From Plantago major (lineage: Eukaryota; Streptophyta; Magnoliopsida; Lamiales; Plantaginaceae), in contig CM048839.1 of assembly GCA_026545765.1 (NCBI GenBank), positions 42,082,677 to 42,146,676 of the forward strand: a stretch of 64,000 nucleotides of DNA. The letters run 5' to 3'. Under the pieces are notes generated by a model. The model did no database searches, had not been told where the DNA came from, and saw only the letters and a program-made list of their open reading frames with translations. Both the position numbers and the translations under genes were made by a program. Positions within the stretch are counted from its first letter, which is position 1; the number at the start of each line of letters is the position of its first letter. Positions 1 to 11,951 of the stretch are shown here, in pieces.

Positions 1-455
1 TAAATACGATCTAATCAATTGGAACGTCTCAGGTTAAAAATAAAGTAAACAATGAATTCGACTGCTCATGGATGTACGATAAATGCGGTAAATGATGAGA
101 GTTTCTAGGAGTTTCGAGAAGGGTTAAAGGTTTCATCTCGTTTGCCATGGGACATCCGGTTTGTGCAATTGGGGGTTGATAAAGTGTCCTTGCACATTGA
201 AACCTCATGAAACAAGCAATTTATGACGCCTCTTGCAGATTCGAGCACTTGCGACGTTATGGATTCATGCACGAGTATCATGTATGGATTCATCACGGTG
301 AGGAAGCAATCCATGGCATACCTCCGATGGAGGGAGAGGCGGGGTTTGGGGCCGCCTATTGAGTGCCTTTCGCTTGTCGGAACATGTGCATGGTGTATTG
401 GGAGGAGGATGTAGATCTGTTGGAATGCAAGTTACGTGGTAGGGGCGTCACAAGT
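1..455 (+). pseudogene. Rearranged partial duplicate of the CACTA transposase start
   Basis: This segment repeats, at lower similarity, two separate parts of the downstream transposase gene. Bases 1-345 match about 676-1000 (the transposase-associated N-terminal region). Bases 380-455 match about 1412-1486, the part encoding MCMIYWEEDANL. The roughly 400 bp that separate these parts downstream are missing here, so this is an internally deleted duplicate, not a simple tandem copy. An AT-rich spacer of about 200 bp (roughly 460-665) follows, with no coding signal. The copy has no usable reading frame. Confidence 0.7.
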
Positions 456-669
456 GATGAGGAGGGGGTGCATGAGAATGAGGAGTTTCATCCGTTTTGT
501 CTCTAAGCTTGTAACTAGTAATCATTAGTTGATATATATATGAAACCAAACATTATGGTAAAATTGAAGTGATGTAACTTATATTATGTAATGCCTTAAC
601 AATTGGTGAAGCTAATATAACTTATATTACGTAGCAATTGATTGAATTATTGTGAAATTGATTTATTAC

Positions 670-3600
670 CGTAAATGAAAGACCTCGATCTAATGAATTC
701 AAACGTGTCGTTATTATCTAATTATTCAATGAATACCGATCGTGGATGGATGTATTGTCGTACTCTCAATGGCGAGTTCAATGGAGTTTTACGAAAGGGG
801 TTGAAGGTTTCATTGAATTTGCAATGTCAAATCGTCTTGTGTAAAGGATGGGTTGATAAAGTGTCCTTGTGCAATGAAAAGGCGAGAAACAAGCAATACG
901 TGACTCCTAAAGTGGTAGTCCAAAGACTTGAGGAAAATGGATTCCTTCCTGCGTATCGGTATGGAATCATCATGGTGAGGAAGCGACCGTCAATACATAT
1001 GACCAATACGTATAACGTGGAAGGAAGAGAAAAATGAACAAGTCGGGGAACAATCCCAATCAAGGCGATGCTATTCGAGCTCGAGTCGAACAAATGGTGT
1101 ACGATCTTTGCGGCGGAGTTCAGGACACAACCAACACCGAAACCGAGGTGGAGGTGGAGGAACCACCGAATCCGAGGATCGGTTGTTCTTTGACTTGTTA
1201 GAATCATCGAAGCCGGTTTACGGTGTAAGCTCACCGAGTTGTCTTTGTTATCTCGGCTAATGAGTTGTAAGGCTAATGGCCAATCAAACGAGCTTCAATG
1301 AATGGGTTGACGTAATGTCGGACCTTTGTCTGAAGAAAACCTAGTTCCCACCAACTTTTACCAAGCGAAGAAAAGATGCGGGATTAGAAACTGTGGTAAC
1401 CATAGGCATTGTCCGAAAATGTGCATGATATATTGGGAGGAGGATGCAAATCTAATAGAATGCAAGTTACGTGGTAAGGAAGCAGTACAAGCGTTACAAG
1501 GAGGGGCCGCAAAGAAACGACAAAATAAAAATCTCTCACATAAGAAAATGTGGTACTTCCCTAGCACCTCGTTTGAAAAGATTGTATGCTTAAGCCTGCG
1601 GATAAAATGCGGTGGCACAAGGAGCGAGTAATCTCGGATAATCTTTGAAGGTGGTAGAATGGACCATCCAGCAGACTCACCCGCATGGAAATCGTTTGAC
1701 AAGACATATCCGAGTTTGCGGCCGAATCTAGAAATGTACGTTTGGGACTTTATGCGGATGGTTTTAACTTGCTCGGTAGTGAACGTAAATACTTTTGTTG
1801 GCGATTATGCTCACACCATAATCGCCCCCGGTGAGTGCATGAAGGAGCCATTCATGTTTCGATCGCATTGGTGCTGGCCGAAAGATCCTGGATCGACGTT
1901 GGATGTTTTCTTGCAACCCCTAATCAAGGAGCCGATCGAGTTGTGGGCGGATGGTATCCTGCATATGATGTGTCGACAAAAAGAACTTCACCTTGAGAGC
2001 GGCTCTTCTTTGGACCGTGGTGACTTCCTGCGTACTCCATGCTATCGGAAGGAAAATAGCGAAATATGCATGTCCACATTGCTTGGAGGATCTGAGATGC
2101 ATTTAGACCGAAGGGTAGTGGAAAATTTTGTTGGTTTGATTGTCATCGTAGGTTGCTAGAAAGTGACCATCCGCTCAGAAGAACAAGGATCAATTCTTGA
2201 AAAATAAAGTCGTCGACAAAAAAGCCCCGACAAGACTTCTTGGTGCACAAATTCTTGCGGAGATTGATAGATTGGGTCTTATGAAGGTGGTGAGCTTGGG
2301 TGGATGAAGCATAACGAGAAAATTGGTAAAAAATGTGGTTGGAGGAAGAGAAGCATTTTATGGGACTTGCCTTACTGGAGCAGTCTTCTTATCCGTCACA
2401 ACTTAGATTTCATGCACATTGAGAAGAACGTGTTCGAGAACTTATTCAATACACTTTGCAACATTGAGGGAAAAACAAGGACCATGCGAAGTCTAGATCC
2501 GAGTTGTCGACGTGGTGTAAAAGGCCCGAGTTGACAAAGAAGGATGAGAATGGTAAGTGGTCGAAGCGTGCTACAATTGACAACGCTTCTAGGTCAATTT
2601 TGTTTGATTGGGTGAGGGCATTGAGTTTCCAGATAATTACGCCTCAAATTTAGAGAGGTGTGTGGATTTGAAGAAGACAAAGGTTTATGGGATGAAGAGC
2701 CACGATCACATGTGTTCATGGAGAGGCTTATCCGGTAGCATTTCGAGAGCTTCGCGAAACACGTATGGTGCTATCACCGAGTTGAGCTTATTTTTCAAAA
2801 ATTTAGGCACAAGGGTGGTTCATGATAAAGTGTTGGAAAATCTTGAAAGGAACATACCATTGATTCTATGCAAGCTCGAGCGTATCTTTCCACCGAAATG
2901 GTTTGATTCTATGGAGCACTTGTCGGTTCACCTTCCTCATGAAGCGAGACTTCTTGGTCGGTTCGATGTCGATGGATGTATCCATTCGAGAGGTACTTGG
3001 GGAAATTGAAGAAGTATGTCAACAACAAAGGTAAACTGAAGGTTCGATTGCCAATGCCTACATTCGAGAGGAGCGCAACCTTCTCTTATTACTTTGATGA
3101 ACACGTCCCTACGAAGACAAGAAGGCTCGAAATGCGCATACATTCGTAGTTCAAGCGGATGATGAGTTTTCCCTATCTGTCTTCGGTATCGGAGACCTCT
3201 TGATGCACTAAGAAAGAATATCTTACGGATAAAGAGTTGAAAGCATCAATATTATGTCCTCGAATTGTCTTTGAGGTTGACCAAGATATGGTACTATTTG
3301 CAGGTCAGCAAACATTTATTTAAATTTTAATATAGCTACGCAATTCTCTACTTCAATTATAGACTTATCATCGAATCAATGTTTGCAGTTTTTTCAAAAA
3401 GCGTTGTTTGGAAGAAAATCCTCAGATGACAGAGGATACACTAGAGGAACTACTTGACTCAAAAATTCCTCTGAAATTTCAGTTGGTTCCGAGAGTATGT
3501 CCAGAATCCTATTAACAACGTCACATGCATATACTTAAAGGCTCTCGCAGAGGGTCCATTCAAAAAGGTCTACACATTCCCAGGTTATATAGTCAATGGC

Positions 3601-3870
3601 CTTAGGTTCCACACGACTGAATGTAACACGGCCATGGCGACAAGCAACTCCGGGGTGTGTGTTAATGGTGCAGAAGAGTATGGAGACGCTACTTTGTTTG
3701 ATTTCCACGGCAAGCTAAAACGAATTGTGAGGATTGAATATTTTGGATTGCCATTTAAACGAACCTTCTTGTTTGACGTTGAGTGGTATGATCCTAATCC
3801 GGGAGTACGAGGAAGAACGAGCGGTATGAAATGGTTGATGTGAACTAAAGAAGAGGTACCGAACCAAGTA
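670..3870 (+). pseudogene. TNP2-type CACTA transposase, decayed
   Basis: The TNP2 layout is readable across frames. The transposase-associated N-terminal domain is at about 735-1000 (DRGWMY near its start). The TNP2 core begins near 1340 (PTNFYQAKK), with HPADSPAWKSFD near 1665 and PKDPGSTLDVFLQPLIKEP at about 1879-1935. A well conserved block containing RHNLDFMHIEKNVFEN lies at 2395-2445. A DUF4218-like region (FPPKWFDSMEHLSVHLPHEA) is at 2890-2950 and a DUF4216-like region (NSGVCVNGAEEYGD, then GLPFKRTFLFDVEWYDP) at 3645-3800. A candidate intron (CAG|GTCAGC to TTGCAG) spans 3304-3388. The protein would cut and join element ends in the nucleus. Frame changes recur every few hundred bases, so no active product is expected. 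Confidence 0.9.
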
Positions 3871-4230
3871 TGAACCATTTATTCGGCGACTCAAGCACGA
3901 CAAGTGGTGTTTCTTGAATATCCAATGTAAACGCGATAAGGGGAATGGTTAGTCATGCGGTACCTATTCGTGCTCGCCGAAAGTGGAGTACATTGAGAAA
4001 GACGACTCAATTACCAACTCGTACAACAAGAGGATGTCGATAAACAAGCGAAGATCCCATAGAAGCGGATGATGAGTTGTTTGATCCGCACGAGGACCAA
4101 TATGTAGTCTTAGAGGAAGGCTATAATGGTATATTATGTGTATTATGAGTAATTATATGTGTTATTATAATCATTATGTATTATAACTCGTACTAACACA
4201 TTTTATTGTATTTATTACATTTTTTTGCAG

Positions 4231-6200
4231 ATGCCGTGACAGAGGCCGTCCACCTATCGCCCCCCCCCCCCTACGCAGCCAGCCGCATGATAGTGGTGGG
4301 TCGGGGACACCGTCGAACGAGGGCTCGAAGATCGTGACAAGGTCTCGGATTCTGAGACCCCAGGCGAGAGAGCGTGGGCTCTACCAGTCGGCCGGACACA
4401 TCTTTGGAGGGCGACCACGACGATTGTCCCTAGCTCGTGTTCGATCCAAACAATCCCAACGTCACGTGGGACTGACTTGCTGTGATTTTCCCTATTGGTC
4501 TGCCAAGTAAGTATTATACATTCTTCTTAAATATGTAAAACATAACGATAATGATAGTTGACAAGTATAAATTGTTGTACTAAAGTAATGCATATTCGTT
4601 TCTTGTATCTTATACATTGACAACGACTTATGGCCTCGGGAGGTGCACAACAAACTAGGTGACATCTTCCTGAGCGTAAGAGAGCCACCAAAGGTGGTGG
4701 TGAGTGTTGGAGCCACATCTCGGAGCGCATGAGGCGAGTACTTGATGAGTGAGGTAAATTAAAATATGACATTCATTTGTTTGTAATTATAATCGCTTTA
4801 ATATGACTGGTATGTTAGCCTTTGTATGTGAGTGGTATGTTAGCCACTTTATTTGGGTGATATGTTAGTCACCATTGTGTTAGTAAATTTTAGGACAATG
4901 TGAGTGGTATGTTAGCCTTGTATGTGAGTGGTATGTTAGCCACTTTATTTGGGTGATATGTTAGTCACCATTGTGTTAGTAAATTTTAGGACAATGTGAG
5001 TGGTATGTTAGCCTTGTATGTGAGTGGTATGTTAGCCACTTTATTTGGGTGATATGTTAGTCACCATTGTGTTAGTAAATTTTAGGACAATGTGAGTGGT
5101 ATGTTAGCATGTGTATGTGAGTGGTATGTTAGCCACTGTATGTGTGTGTTATGTTAGGCACGTTTTTGGGGGGATATGTTAGTCACCATATCATTATGTT
5201 GTTAGGACATGTATTGACTTTGGATGTTGTATGAAATTGGGAATGTAGAAGGAGTACTTCATTCCCGGAGTTGATCCACAGATCTGGCGCGTTACGAGGC
5301 TGTGGGATCCAAACTGAGGATATGCATGCAGTGGAAGGCCATTCGGGATCGGGGTGGCCCAATCCCTCCACAGTTGATGCGGAGTGGGCCCTTTGGGATG
5401 CTCATGGCCGAACGATGTCCGGGGCGTTGCTTGGACCAACAGTAACCGGGCATCCCAATCGTCTGGCGGAAGGCCGTTCACCACCTTGGGAGGCGATCTC
5501 ATTGCGATTATTATCAATCGATGCGTATATATGTGTTTTGCAATCTAGCATTACGTGTATGTATGAAGTCTCTTTGCTCTATTACTTGTCGATGATAAAT
5601 TGTTGACTAGATCTGGTTTGATTCGGTGGCACGGGGAGGTGACATCCAAGTATGCCATCTTCAAGAAGGCCAAGGCGGTATGGACCGATTGTCGGCCTCG
5701 TCTATTCTTGATATGTTTATGTTGCTTAAAGTTCATATTTGTACACTATTACAAGTTACTTTTAAAAACAAGAATCGATCATGATATCTGCTATTTACGA
5801 TTTCAGGCTGAGGTTGATGCTCAGGTGGCGAGGCAGGAGGACGAGATGGGTGATGTGTTGTCAACTGAACAAGTTGACAACATCTTCCTAGAGGTCAACA
5901 ATCCGGACAAGAAAGGACGAATATATGGACTCGGGAGCCTCGGTTTGCATCCGGCTAGTCCGTGCTCCTCATCATCATCCTGATCCAGACGTCCGGTTTA
6001 CACAGGACTGTGTCTCGGAAATGGTGCGATCAGAAGTCCGGAACATGTTGCTCGGCTAACTCAAGAGATGGAGCAACAAAGGGACGAGATGGAGCGCCGC
6101 GACAGAGAACGAGCGCCTTGATTCTGAGATGGGCGATTCATGTCCATTCGCCATCACCCACCTCCACCCCGTCGATAGCTAGTTATGTATCAGATGTTCA
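4231..6200 (+). pseudogene. Second CACTA gene, TNPA/Transposase_24-like, decayed
   Basis: After a candidate acceptor (poly-T then GCAG at 4227-4230) the sequence becomes GC-rich and coding-like. The clearest part is near 5870-5945, with LSTEQVDNIFLEVNNPDKKG then RIYGLGSLG, which resembles the conserved C-terminal block of plant Ptta/En/Spm transposases (Transposase_24). A second coding stretch lies around 5250-5500. The gene is split by the 96-bp tandem repeat (about 4805-5190), probably intronic, and by frame changes. TNPA-type proteins bind subterminal repeats and help the TNP2-type transposase. Assignment of the early exons is by position only. Confidence 0.6.
4805..5190. repeat. 96-bp tandem repeat, about four copies, inside the CACTA element
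   Basis: The motif TGAGTGGTATGTTAGCC recurs, with an exact 96-bp period measured from the end of GGACAATG at 4900, 4996 and 5092. Each unit contains sub-copies of GTATGTTAGCC and GATATGTTAGTCACC, so it is itself built from a roughly 25-30-bp subrepeat. The first and last units are partial or diverged. It lies between the two coding regions of the CACTA element. Confidence 0.95.
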
Positions 6201-6354
6201 ATTTTTTCATATTTACACTTGTTTGGATAATTTCTCCAGCTCCGAATATTACTTTTTTATTCATTGAAACATTTTCCGTATTATTGATTTATTATCGAAC
6301 ATTATATTGATTAAATAGGTGAACTACGAAAAATAGGGATTAATATGAAATAAA

Positions 6355-6677
6355 TAGTGACGGAATTCACGGATTGGAATTAGTGACGGAATTCACAGTG
6401 ACGGAATTAGTGACGGAATTTCAAATTCCGTCACTAGTCCAATTAAAATATTTAGCGACGGATAGAATCTATCCGTCGCTAAATTTCGGAATTAAAAAAA
6501 AAAATTGGTCAATCCGTCGTCCAATCCGTCGCGAATTGGACGACGGATTGTTATCCGTCGCCACAGCTCCAGGGGGGCGACGGATTTTCTATCCGTCGCC
6601 CGATCCGTCGCCAGAGGTAGGCGACGGATAGTAACTATGTGACGGATCTATCCGTCGCTGTGCCGATTTTTGTAGTG
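6355..6677. repeat. CACTA right subterminal repeat region and terminus
   Basis: Dense direct and inverted copies of GTGACGGAATT, TCCGTCGCTAAAT and GACGGAT/ATCCGTC fill this stretch, which ends in TTTTTGTAGTG. Many copies pair head to head, so single strands could fold into nested hairpins. In CACTA elements such repeats are where the TNPA-type protein binds. The density and low divergence suggest a more recently active family than the decayed genes imply. Confidence 0.9.
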
Positions 6678-6768
6678 CATACTTTGATGTGGTTGGTGTT
6701 AATCAAGACTGACTTGTCTTTTCTCCATGCCATGAGTTGTTTATGGATTGGTTTTGGAAATTTTTCAT

Positions 6769-9700
6769 TTACCAGTAAGTGCTTGAGTTCCAGAATCCAG
6801 TAGCCATTCTCTGATTAATGCACCTGTAGACAGAGGAGTCATTGTTGGTCTTCACATACTCTATCTTGGCTTCTTCAGGCCTGAGTGTTAGTTGAAGTTT
6901 CCTTTGTTCAGCTCTCAGCCTGTTCCTTCTTTGTCTTGAATTCTCCTTTGGGGGATTGCTTGAAGAACCACCCTGGATTGACTTGGTATTTCCAGAGGGT
7001 GTTTTAGCTGCTAAAGGCTTTGTAGCTGTGGGCTCAGATAGGCTATCAACCCTTTTTCTGTGAAGAGGAGCTTCATCTTCATCAGTCTCTTCATCATCAT
7101 CATTAAGATCAATTCTTCTAAAAATTTTGCAGCCTTCTTCATTGCCCTGGGATTTGATTTGTCCTTCTTCTTCTTCTTCTTCTTCAGAAGACTTCAATCC
7201 CTATTACTTGTCTTCTCCTTGGAGCCTTGGTACTCCTTGGAGGTTGCTGTGCCCTGGCCCTTGTTGTCATTCCTTTTTCAGAAAGTTGCTGAGTAGTGTC
7301 CACTATCAGTAGAGCAGTCTGACTGGAGGAGGGCTCATTGATTCTGAGTGGTGGTTGGAAAGATTTCTTCTTGTTTCCTCTTCCTTTCTGAGCACCAGAA
7401 CCTTCCCCTTGTCTTGAATACTTTTCCCCCTTAGTCATTGTTGACTGACTAAGTGTCACAAAGGATTCTGAGAGAGACTCAAAGTTTCCTTGTAGATAAT
7501 TGTAAGCAGCAACCAACTTCTGAAGTTCAACCTTGAGCTCCTGATTTTGTTTGATAAGTCCTGTTTCCTTATCAGTGAGCTCTGCCAGTGGACCTTGAGT
7601 AGCATCTGCTTTTCCAGCAGCATAGCTAACCTCATTGAGGGCTTTTTCAGCAAGATTATTGTCATCATCCCTCACCATGCCTAGGTCTCTCTGAGCAATG
7701 ACCAAGCTTGTTGTTCTCTGAGTGATTAACTCAGTGAACTTCTTCATTTCAGCAGGGACTGATCCAATTACTTCTTCATTTTGATGAGACAAATCCTTTC
7801 TTAGAGTTGCTAGAACTTGGTATCTGGCCATGTAATCATGGGAGTTGAGATTTTGTTTCTTACTGAAGCTTTGAGGAGCTATCAGTTTTCTCTTTAAGTG
7901 AGAAACTCCCAAGTGAACATTTGCATGTTTTGCCAAGATTCTGTCTTCTTTATCATCTGAGTCTTCATCCCAGTGATCTTCATCCTCTTGGGCATTTTCA
8001 TCAATATTTTCTAGCCCAGCAACCATCTCAGAGATGGGCTTCTTTCCTTTCAGTGAGGAGGATGGTACTTCTTTTGGTGATGCAGCCTTAGCATCATGCT
8101 TGTCTTCAGATACTTGCTCAGTATCTAATTCTTCAGCAATTGCCTGAACAACAAGCTGGAGTTCTTTCATCTCAGCATAAGCTTCCATTTCCTTGATGGT
8201 TTGATCTTCAATCGTTTGGAGCTTTGATTTGGATTCATCTATCTTCTCTTCCAGTTGAAGATTTAGTTGTTGTTCTTCCTCCAATAACTGTTTGAGTTGA
8301 GCAACTCTGGCTTGTGCATCCAATATTTTCTGATTGTTGCCCTCAGAGTGCTCAACTACTTGTTCAATAGAGTCTTTTTGTTGGGGGAGATGGATGTGTA
8401 GACTTCTGAGGAGATGGAGCAGGGAAATTTTGTGAAGTCCTCTCAGTGTGCTTTTCAGCAACTGAGGCATTGTTTCCTTGTGCAATCCCTCCTGTTCCTG
8501 GTGCAGGGGCATCATCATCATCCTTTTGATGGTCAGAAGGAGGTTCTTCAAAATTATTCTCATCTGTTTCCTCCTCATCTTCAGAAACCAAATTGATCAC
8601 TTCAGGAAGTGTGATCAATTGCCCTTTTACTTCCTCTTGTTCAGAGGGTATGCACTGTAGGGACTTGGGCAAGATTGGCTTGAATGCCATCTCCATTCTG
8701 GTCTGACCATCTGCCTTTTTAAAGGTTTCAATAAGCTTGTGTGCTACTTCCTTTATGAAGTTCTTATTCATCAACATGACAAATGTGTATTGCTCAGTTG
8801 GAAACATTGCACGCACATAATTCTCCTAGTCAAATGCTCTTGCTCTTCTGGTGGGGTGATTCGTGACCTTTGTGATCTCAAATAGATCAGAGCATCTGAG
8901 TCTCTGCCATTTCTTGAAACACTTTAGATGCTTTGGCAGAGTATGAGACTTGAAGAATGGAAGTAGGTCCTTGTTCAAATCTTCAGGGACCACTAAGGCA
9001 CTAGCTTGAGCCTGAAAGAGAGAGTTTTGAGTTAGTTTCAAAACTTTAGTAGATATCTGGGTTTTAGAGTAGTCAAGTATCTGTGTTACCTGTGCAACAG
9101 CAACAGGCTCAGAAGGTTGGACTACTGAGGTTCCAGGTGCCTCAGATATCTTGGTGTGAGGAGGAGACTTGGAAGTCTGATCCTCAGCATCCTCTCTTTC
9201 TTTTTGAACCTGAGAATAAAATACAACATAACACTTAGAAATTTATCAGGAGAGAAACACTTAGACAATTTGATATCTGAGATGTCAATTACCTCCATAG
9301 TAGGAGGCTCAGACACTTGTCTCTCAGAAACTTGTGCAGTTTCTGGTATTCTCTCTAGTGATGATGAAGGCTTGGTGGCCTCATCAATTTCCATTGGTTG
9401 AGGGGATTGAATGGGCAATTCCCCAACAACTTCTACTTCTGTTTGAGCCTATGAGTAGAAAGTGTTAAGTATTTAGAAAAATGATCAGAGTAACATTGTG
9501 AAGAATATAGATATCTGAGATGTATACCTTCTCAATAGAAGGCTCAGATACTTGTTCCTCGGAGACTTTGTGAGTCTCTGGTTGATTCTCTGATGAGCTA
9601 GGCTTCTCAGCCTCATCATTTTTCTTCTCAGTTGGGGCCTATTAGAAACAAACACTTAGTTAGTCATGTGTATACAATAGATATCTGAAAAGTTATATCT

Positions 9701-11760
9701 TAAGGAACTCTCTATCACCTGTAGCACAGGCCCAGATTCCTTAAGAGATGAGGCTGTGGTGGCCTCCTTCTCAGTCTCTGAGGCAAGCTTTCCAGCTTCC
9801 TCTAGTTCTTGTGTCTCTAATTCAGCCTGTAACAAAGATATTTTAATAAGTAAAAAGATTTAAACATAAGTTATCACAAGTAAAGAGTTAAACCATTCAG
9901 CTACCTGAGCTTTGTCAGGCTGACTGGTCTCTGGAACTTGTGAAGTTTCCATGCGTTGGTCTTGTTGTTCTTTGACCACTTCTTTGTTGGAAGTTTGAGG
10001 TACTTCGAACCTTTCCTGAGTATGCAACTCAGTTGCCTCCCCTGGTTGATCATTCTGAGCAGATGCCTCAGTTTGATCCCTCTCATTGAGTTGGGGAACC
10101 TGCTCATTTACAGGATTTTCTTCAGCAAGGAAAGATGCTGGTATCTCATGCTGTAACTCAAGTATCATCTCAACAACATCCACTATTGGTTGTTGTGCTT
10201 GGTGTGGTGATTCTGATCTGGATGAAGAAGGTGATGTTGTATGGGGCCTATCCAGATCTTCTTGAGATAGACTTTTAAGTGTTGAGGCAATGGCAGTATC
10301 CTCCAACACTAAGTTTCCACTCATCAGAGCATCTTCAATATGCTTAAGTGTTACTTGCTCTGATGGTGTGTTTTGTCCAGTGACCTTGGACACAGTTGCT
10401 TCTTCAGCAACCTTTGAACTAGTTGCCTTCTCAGCAACCTCTGCACTCGTTGCTCATTCAGCAACCTTGGGGATTATGGCTTCCCCCTCATCTTCAGATT
10501 CCTCTGGGTCTGAATTATCAACAATCCCTGCTGCTTCTGCAGAGAGAGTTTGAAGTTTCTCACTGCTTTTATCAGCATTGATAAGTTCATGAGCAAGGCA
10601 CTCTGCAGCATTAATGAGTTCATCAGCTTTGGTCTTAGCAGCATTGATGAGTTCATCTTCATTGATGAGTTCATCAGCAGTGGCGGCAGATATCTGAGAG
10701 TCGACATCCACAATGGGTATGCCTTCTGATTTGCCAGCAGACTTCTTTCGTGAAGTTCTGGGCTTTTTGGTCGCAGCGGAACCCTCAGATACCTCATCAG
10801 TCTTTCGTTTGCAACCTTTCTGAGATGCAGTAACCTTTTTCATCATGTTTGTATACTCATATTTGTATAGTAGGTTACTATTGGCAATGTCTGCCGTCTC
10901 TCTAAGCTCAATGCCAAGACACTCCAATAAGTAGCATATCTTCAATCCATAGCTTACTGTGCCTTTTGGCTCAGCAAGGCCCTTAATGATTTTAGGATCA
11001 AAGCCTTGTATCTTCTTCACAAATTTCATGAAGGCGTACTTCCCCCAATTAAAAGGGTTTTCCAACCTTTTGTTCTGTTGATTCAACAAGAACATCATCA
11101 TCCAGCGTTCTTGGCTTATCTGGTCGGCTCCTCCTTGTAGACCATCAAAGCATCTGTGAAGGATACATGCCAACACATCCCAGTGGACCAACAGATGTCT
11201 GGTCCTTATGTCAACAAGCTTAAATCTATGGGTGTGTCTGGCTTGTCAAGATCACACACAGCACTGTAGAGATTTTTGACACCCTCAAGGAGATCTTCAT
11301 CCTTGGTGTCAATTTCAAAATCATTTCCAAGATTTTGAAGTTCAAACAGCTCACAGAAAGCAGTTTCGTCCAACAGGATTTCCTGTCCTTGGACTTTAGT
11401 CTTGATAGACACTGTCTCAGTGCCTTCAGAGACTTTGGAAATAATCGCGGAGTTTTTGCAAAACTCCAGGACATCCAGTGAAGAAACTCCACTGGGAAAA
11501 GCAGATAGAAAGCCCTTGATTTGTACCTTTTCAAGAATATCAAGTACTAACTTCCTGTCAGCTTGGTTTTCAATTACAGCAATGAGGTATTCCTTAATCA
11601 TGGCACCACCCTGAATCATCCTGTGATTTGAAGTCCAATGATCAGGATTGAACTCTCCAATCAACCGTTTGTTTGTTATAACCAACACTGGTGCTTGCTT
11701 TTCAGCAGTACCAGAGGTAGTAGCTTGGGATTTCTGGTTAGAAGCACGCTTTGGAGCCAT
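6769..11760 (-). pseudogene. Extra multi-segment gene of Copia element A (plant-transposon-protein/ATHILA-ORF1-like N-terminus, coiled-coil C-terminus)
   Basis: Begins MAPKRASNQKSQATT on the minus strand at 11760. The first 400 or so residues (including IGEFNPDHWTSNHR and EILLDETAFCELFELQNLG) resemble the putative plant transposon protein / ATHILA ORF-1 type domain found in extra genes of plant LTR elements. A basic KR-rich patch follows near 10.75 kb, suggesting nuclear targeting. Next come short repeated segments rich in VSE and EAxKPSSS (about 8.8-9.9 kb), then a long acidic and coiled-coil region (7.2-8.35 kb: QARVAQLKQLLEEEQQLNLQ). Short intervals with GT...AG-like borders separate the segments. 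Function unknown; env-like and gag-like roles have been proposed for comparable genes. The copy is a fossil with a few breaks. Confidence 0.6.
8826..9903 (-). repeat. Array of about five repeated exon-like segments in the extra gene
   Basis: On the minus strand, acceptor-like ends (CAG or TAG before GCTCAA, GCTGAA or similar) fall near 9828, 9638, 9449, 9210 and 9012. Donor-like GT sites fall near 9903, 9717, 9525, 9291 and 9089. This gives coding segments of roughly 110-160 nt spaced by intervals of about 75-80 nt, at a period close to 190-240 bp. The encoded peptides share EA.KPSSS, PET.xVSExQVSEP and a final EKV/MEV. The array looks like tandem duplication of one exon plus its intron. Confidence 0.65.
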
Positions 11761-11937
11761 CTCTTTAAATAGTGAAAGTGTTTGAAAGTCAGAAAGAGAT
11801 TAAGGTGTGAGTTTAGTGATTCTTTGCAAAATAACTAAGCGAAGAACAGAGATTTGCAGAAAATTTTGAAAGGTTTTTGCTATTTCTGTGTAAGTGTGAA
11901 TGTTGGATTAGGCGAAAGTGATTTCTTTTGCCAAAAT

Positions 11938-11951
11938 CCTATATATATAGC
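11938..11951 (-). promoter_or_regulatory. TATA box upstream of the extra gene in Copia element A
   Basis: The minus strand reads GCTATATATATAGG about 180 nt upstream of the first ATG of the extra gene (11760). It lies well downstream of gag, so the gene could be transcribed on its own instead of from the LTR. The intervening leader has no other obvious coding content. Position and consensus are the only support. Confidence 0.5.

Larger units (their letters stand above)
1..6677 (+). mobile_element. CACTA (En/Spm) DNA transposon, right part; left end outside window
   Basis: Autonomous-type CACTA element with two decayed genes in the usual order, a TNP2-type transposase then a TNPA/Transposase_24-type gene. 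It ends in TTTTTGTAGTG at 6667-6677, the complement of the canonical CACTACAAAAA terminus. The 320 bp inside the end carry short direct and inverted copies of a GACGGAT/ATCCGTC motif, as expected for subterminal binding sites. The left terminus is not in the window, so the 3-bp target duplication cannot be confirmed; the right flank begins CAT. Sequence to the right (6681 on) is the 3' part of a minus-strand Copia-type element, so the CACTA landed in that element. The coding regions carry many frame changes, so this copy is not autonomous, although the right terminus still looks usable. Confidence 0.93.

Noticed and set aside
4805-5190. CRISPR-like array
   Set aside because: Contiguous 96-bp units with no unique spacers, in a plant transposon; it is a minisatellite.
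5271-5606. Separate small plus-strand gene
   Set aside because: It falls inside the TNPA-type region of the CACTA element and has no own start context or domain.
7184-8578. Independent host coiled-coil gene
   Set aside because: It is collinear with the extra gene of Copia-type element A, and lies between that element's 5' LTR/gag side and the CACTA insertion.
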